Notes under the pieces: model-generated
Seen by the model: only the letters and a program-made list of their open reading frames with translations
The model's database searches: none
What the model was told of the DNA's origin: nothing
Translations under genes and position numbers: made by a program
Source of the DNA: Candidatus Zixiibacteriota bacterium
Lineage (GTDB): Bacteria; Zixibacteria; MSB-5A5; GN15; FEB-12
Direction: 5' to 3'
DNA length: 7,852 nucleotides
Assembly (NCBI GenBank): GCA_023700785.1
Contig: JAMPYH010000119.1
Span: forward strand, 1 to 7,852
Part shown: positions 6,044 through 7,852 of the stretch, piece after piece
Layout of the letters: each line of letters opens with the position of its first letter
Numbering within the stretch: the first letter of the stretch is position 1

Positions 6044-6143
6044 ACTCCGGCTTTTGACACGCCAAGCGGAATCGGCGCCGCAGATCGACCCCCGCGCTGG
6101 TCAGCCGGTTCCCGCGCAAGAGTACAAAAAGGAGTGTGACTCA

Positions 6144-7379
6144 GTGCCGCTGGATAGATTTATCCCCGCCCTCGCCGCCGAGATCGAGCAGATCGACTCT
6201 GCCAAAACCGCCAAAGCGAATGAACGGATCGTGACCGATATGCTTCGCGCCAATGGTCAGCGCGGGCCGCGCTTTATTCTCAAAGGTTACGATAACCGCG
6301 AGTTCCTGCGGATGAACTCTAACTCGTATCTCGGGATGTCGGCGCGTGAGGTCGTGACCAAGGCCGAAGAAGCGACTGTCCAGAAGTTTGGCGCGGGACC
6401 AGGGGCGGTGCGGTTTATCTCCGGGACATACGATGTTCACGTGAGGCTCGAGAAGCGGCTGGCCCAGTTTCATGGCCGCGAAGATTGCATGATCACCAGC
6501 GCGGCCTATACGTCGGTACTTGGCGTGATCGTGTCGCTGACCACGTCCGAGACGATCATCCTCTCCGACGAACTTAATCATAACTGTATCATCAACGCGA
6601 TGAAGCTGGCGCGGCCGAAAGACAAGCAGGTCTATCGGCATCTCGACATGGATGACCTCGAAGAGCAGATAATCGCGGCTGAAGGACAGTGCGATTCGTT
6701 ACTGCTGATCACCGACGGCGTCTTCTCCATGCGCGGCGTGTACGCTCCGCTGGACAGGATAAGCGCCATCGTCGCGAAGCATAACCACCTCTTCCCTCGC
6801 GGGATAGTGCTGATAGTTGATGACTCGCACGGGGTCGGCGCGCTGGGTGAGACCGGCCGCGGGACCGAGGAACTCTGCAAAGCGAAGGGAGTGGATATCC
6901 TGGTTGCTACCCTGGGGAAGGCGTTTGGCGTCAACGGCGGCTACATTGTGTCGCGAAAGGAAGTGATCCGATATCTGCGCGAAAAGAATCCGCTCTACAT
7001 CTACACCAACCCGATCACGCAGGGGGAAGCGTCGGCGGCTCTGGCGTCGATCGATTTCGCCGACTCACCGGCCGGCCGCGAAGTAATGAAGCATTTGCAT
7101 CATTTGGTCAGTCTGTTCGAGAAAGGGCTGGTCGATATGGGGTACGAAACGTTACCGAGTCCTCATCCGGTGACGCCGCTGATGGTGCGGGATACCGCCA
7201 AAACGACACGGCTGGTGCAATACCTGTTCGACAATAACATCCTCGCGACGGGGTTGAATTATCCGGTGGTCCCGAAGGGTGACGAACTGATCCGTTTCCA
7301 GGTGAACGGGGATCACACGGAATCCGACCTGAAGTATGTGCTGGACGTGCTGGGGAAATTCAGGAATGAGCAGGGGTAG
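6144..7379 (+). CDS. Second, diverged alpha-oxoamine synthase (Kbl/BioF/SPT-like PLP enzyme)
   Basis: The 411-residue product (from GTG at 6144) is a fold-type I PLP enzyme of the alpha-oxoamine synthase family, which condenses amino acids with acyl thioesters. Visible landmarks: MNSNSYLGMS, GPGAVRFISGTYDVHVRLE, NHNCIINA with His146, TDGVFSMRGVYAPLD, VDDSHGVGALGETGRG (Asp227, His229), VATLGKAFGVNGGY with Schiff-base Lys259, and NYPVVPKGDELIRFQ with the carboxylate-binding Arg. It departs from Kbl at HASIIDG (here HNCIINA) and at the PLP-phosphate segment (ITSAAYTS), so the substrate probably differs. I chose GTG because AAAGGAG (6128-6134) precedes it by nine bases; an upstream in-frame TTG at 6054 has no RBS and would add 30 unconserved-looking residues. 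It may be the biosynthetic partner of the ACP; whether it uses Gly, Ala or Ser cannot be read from sequence. Confidence 0.85.
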   Translation: MPLDRFIPALAAEIEQIDSAKTAKANERIVTDMLRANGQRGPRFILKGYDNREFLRMNSNSYLGMSAREVVTKAEEATVQKFGAGPGAVRFISGTYDVHVRLEKRLAQFHGREDCMITSAAYTSVLGVIVSLTTSETIILSDELNHNCIINAMKLARPKDKQVYRHLDMDDLEEQIIAAEGQCDSLLLITDGVFSMRGVYAPLDRISAIVAKHNHLFPRGIVLIVDDSHGVGALGETGRGTEELCKAKGVDILVATLGKAFGVNGGYIVSRKEVIRYLREKNPLYIYTNPITQGEASAALASIDFADSPAGREVMKHLHHLVSLFEKGLVDMGYETLPSPHPVTPLMVRDTAKTTRLVQYLFDNNILATGLNYPVVPKGDELIRFQVNGDHTESDLKYVLDVLGKFRNEQG

Positions 7380-7442
7380 AATGACGATCGGGGTATTGTT
7401 TCGAACGCGGACATGCGTCACAAATCTTGACCAAGCATCGGA

Positions 7443-7458
7443 CTGAGCGTAGTCGAAG
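7443..7458. repeat. Second copy of the CTGAGCG-type intergenic element
   Basis: CTGAGCGTAGTCGAAG is the reverse complement of the element core at 4421-4436 at 13 of 16 positions. It lies in the 96-base spacer between the convergent synthase and zinc-ribbon genes. No strong terminator hairpin was found in the spacer, so this element could contribute to 3'-end structure, though that is speculative. Confidence 0.4.
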
Positions 7459-7475
7459 CCCACACCCCAAGGAGC

Positions 7476-7802
7476 TCAATCCTCAAACAGATCGTCGAAC
7501 TTCTTCTTGCGCGTGTCTTTTGTTTCGGGACCTTGGGTCGAGACTCCGCCCGCCCGCTTGACCACTTCGCGGAATTGATACATATCGCAAAAATTCGCCT
7601 TCTCTTTATCCACGACATTACTCTCGATCGTCTCGCGGCATTGGAAACGGCGGGTCGGGTCGAAATGGCGGCAGCCGCGACAACAGCGGAGATCGGCGTT
7701 GCAGTGCGGGCAGGTGTCGTTGCGGAAAACCTTGCCGGTGATGCCGGTCGGATTGCCGCAGTGCCAGCACATCAGTCCTTCGGTCGGCATGATCGGTGTC
7801 AT
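7476..7802 (-). CDS. Small cysteine-rich zinc-ribbon protein of unknown function
   Basis: This 108-residue protein has CxxC pairs at Cys12/15 (CWHC) and Cys31/34 (CPHC), then CCRGC at 40-44 and single Cys at 55 and 72, enough for one or two structural zinc sites. The block RGCRHFDPTRRFQCRE and the later KEKANFCDMY recall a family of uncharacterised proteins common in Deltaproteobacteria, spirochaetes and candidate phyla (from memory). The C-terminal third is charged and ends DDLFED. No Shine-Dalgarno precedes the ATG at 7802; a TATATT -10-like hexamer at 7813-7808 would start transcription almost at that ATG. An internal ATG at 7772 (codon 11, MCWHCG) has AAGGA three bases upstream and may be the true start. 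The gene converges on the synthase gene and shows no visible link to the operon. Confidence 0.75.
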   Translation of the reverse strand: MTPIMPTEGLMCWHCGNPTGITGKVFRNDTCPHCNADLRCCRGCRHFDPTRRFQCRETIESNVVDKEKANFCDMYQFREVVKRAGGVSTQGPETKDTRKKKFDDLFED

Positions 7803-7852
7803 GTCGGAATATAGCGACTAACGGGCGAAGACGCAGTTTGAAAATTGAAAGG

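Noticed and set aside
5812..6057. 81-codon plus-strand open frame between the synthase genes
   Set aside because: It has no Shine-Dalgarno, is Arg/Ser-rich and low in complexity, crosses inverted repeats and a probable promoter, and resembles no known protein.
6054..6059. TTGACA at 6054 as a -35 box
   Set aside because: No -10 hexamer lies 15-19 bases downstream. The better-supported pair is TTGCTC/TATATT just upstream.
7380..7475. Bidirectional terminator between the convergent genes
   Set aside because: Only weak pairings were found (such as GGGGT with ACCCC about 70 bases apart), and no GC-rich hairpin with a T tract.

Overview
The window looks like a chromosomal segment from a Gram-negative bacterium with a GC content in the mid-to-high 50s (estimated by eye). 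The last gene, a cysteine-rich zinc-ribbon protein, and short CTGAGCG-type palindromes between genes recall environmental FCB-group or candidate-phylum genomes such as Zixibacteria. That placement is a low-confidence guess. No insertion sequence, CRISPR array, tRNA or rRNA was seen.

Left end (1-790, minus strand). A TetR-family repressor gene lies upstream of the first 26 codons of a leftward gene that runs off the window; its N-terminus looks like a signal anchor. Two 20-bp palindromes matching at 17 of 20 positions, one at the tetR promoter and one just upstream of the partial gene, are good candidate operators. Together they suggest an autorepressed regulator controlling an envelope or efflux-type function.

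Centre (about 914-5806, plus strand). A sigma-70-like promoter precedes a tight run of five genes ended by a hairpin terminator. In order they are an SDR-type L-threonine 3-dehydrogenase-like enzyme, an AcpS-type phosphopantetheinyl transferase, an AcsA-like AMP-forming acyl ligase, a stand-alone acyl carrier protein and a glycine C-acetyltransferase (Kbl)-like alpha-oxoamine synthase. A second, diverged alpha-oxoamine synthase follows (6144-7379) behind its own probable promoter.

How the genes may work together. Tdh plus Kbl alone would read as threonine breakdown to glycine and acetyl-CoA. A dedicated carrier protein, the transferase that activates it and a ligase that could load it make that reading incomplete. 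The set suggests ACP-tethered acyl groups being joined to amino acids by one or both oxoamine synthases, with the SDR interconverting the 2-amino-3-keto and 2-amino-3-hydroxy forms. The gene content parallels the ceramide/sphingolipid locus of Caulobacter (oxoamine synthase, ACP, AcpS, SDR, AMP-ligase). However, the enzyme sequences look closer to the short-chain Tdh/Kbl/Acs families. The product is unknown.

Right end (7380-7852). A short spacer with a repeat-like palindrome separates the second synthase from a convergent minus-strand gene for a small zinc-ribbon protein of unknown function.
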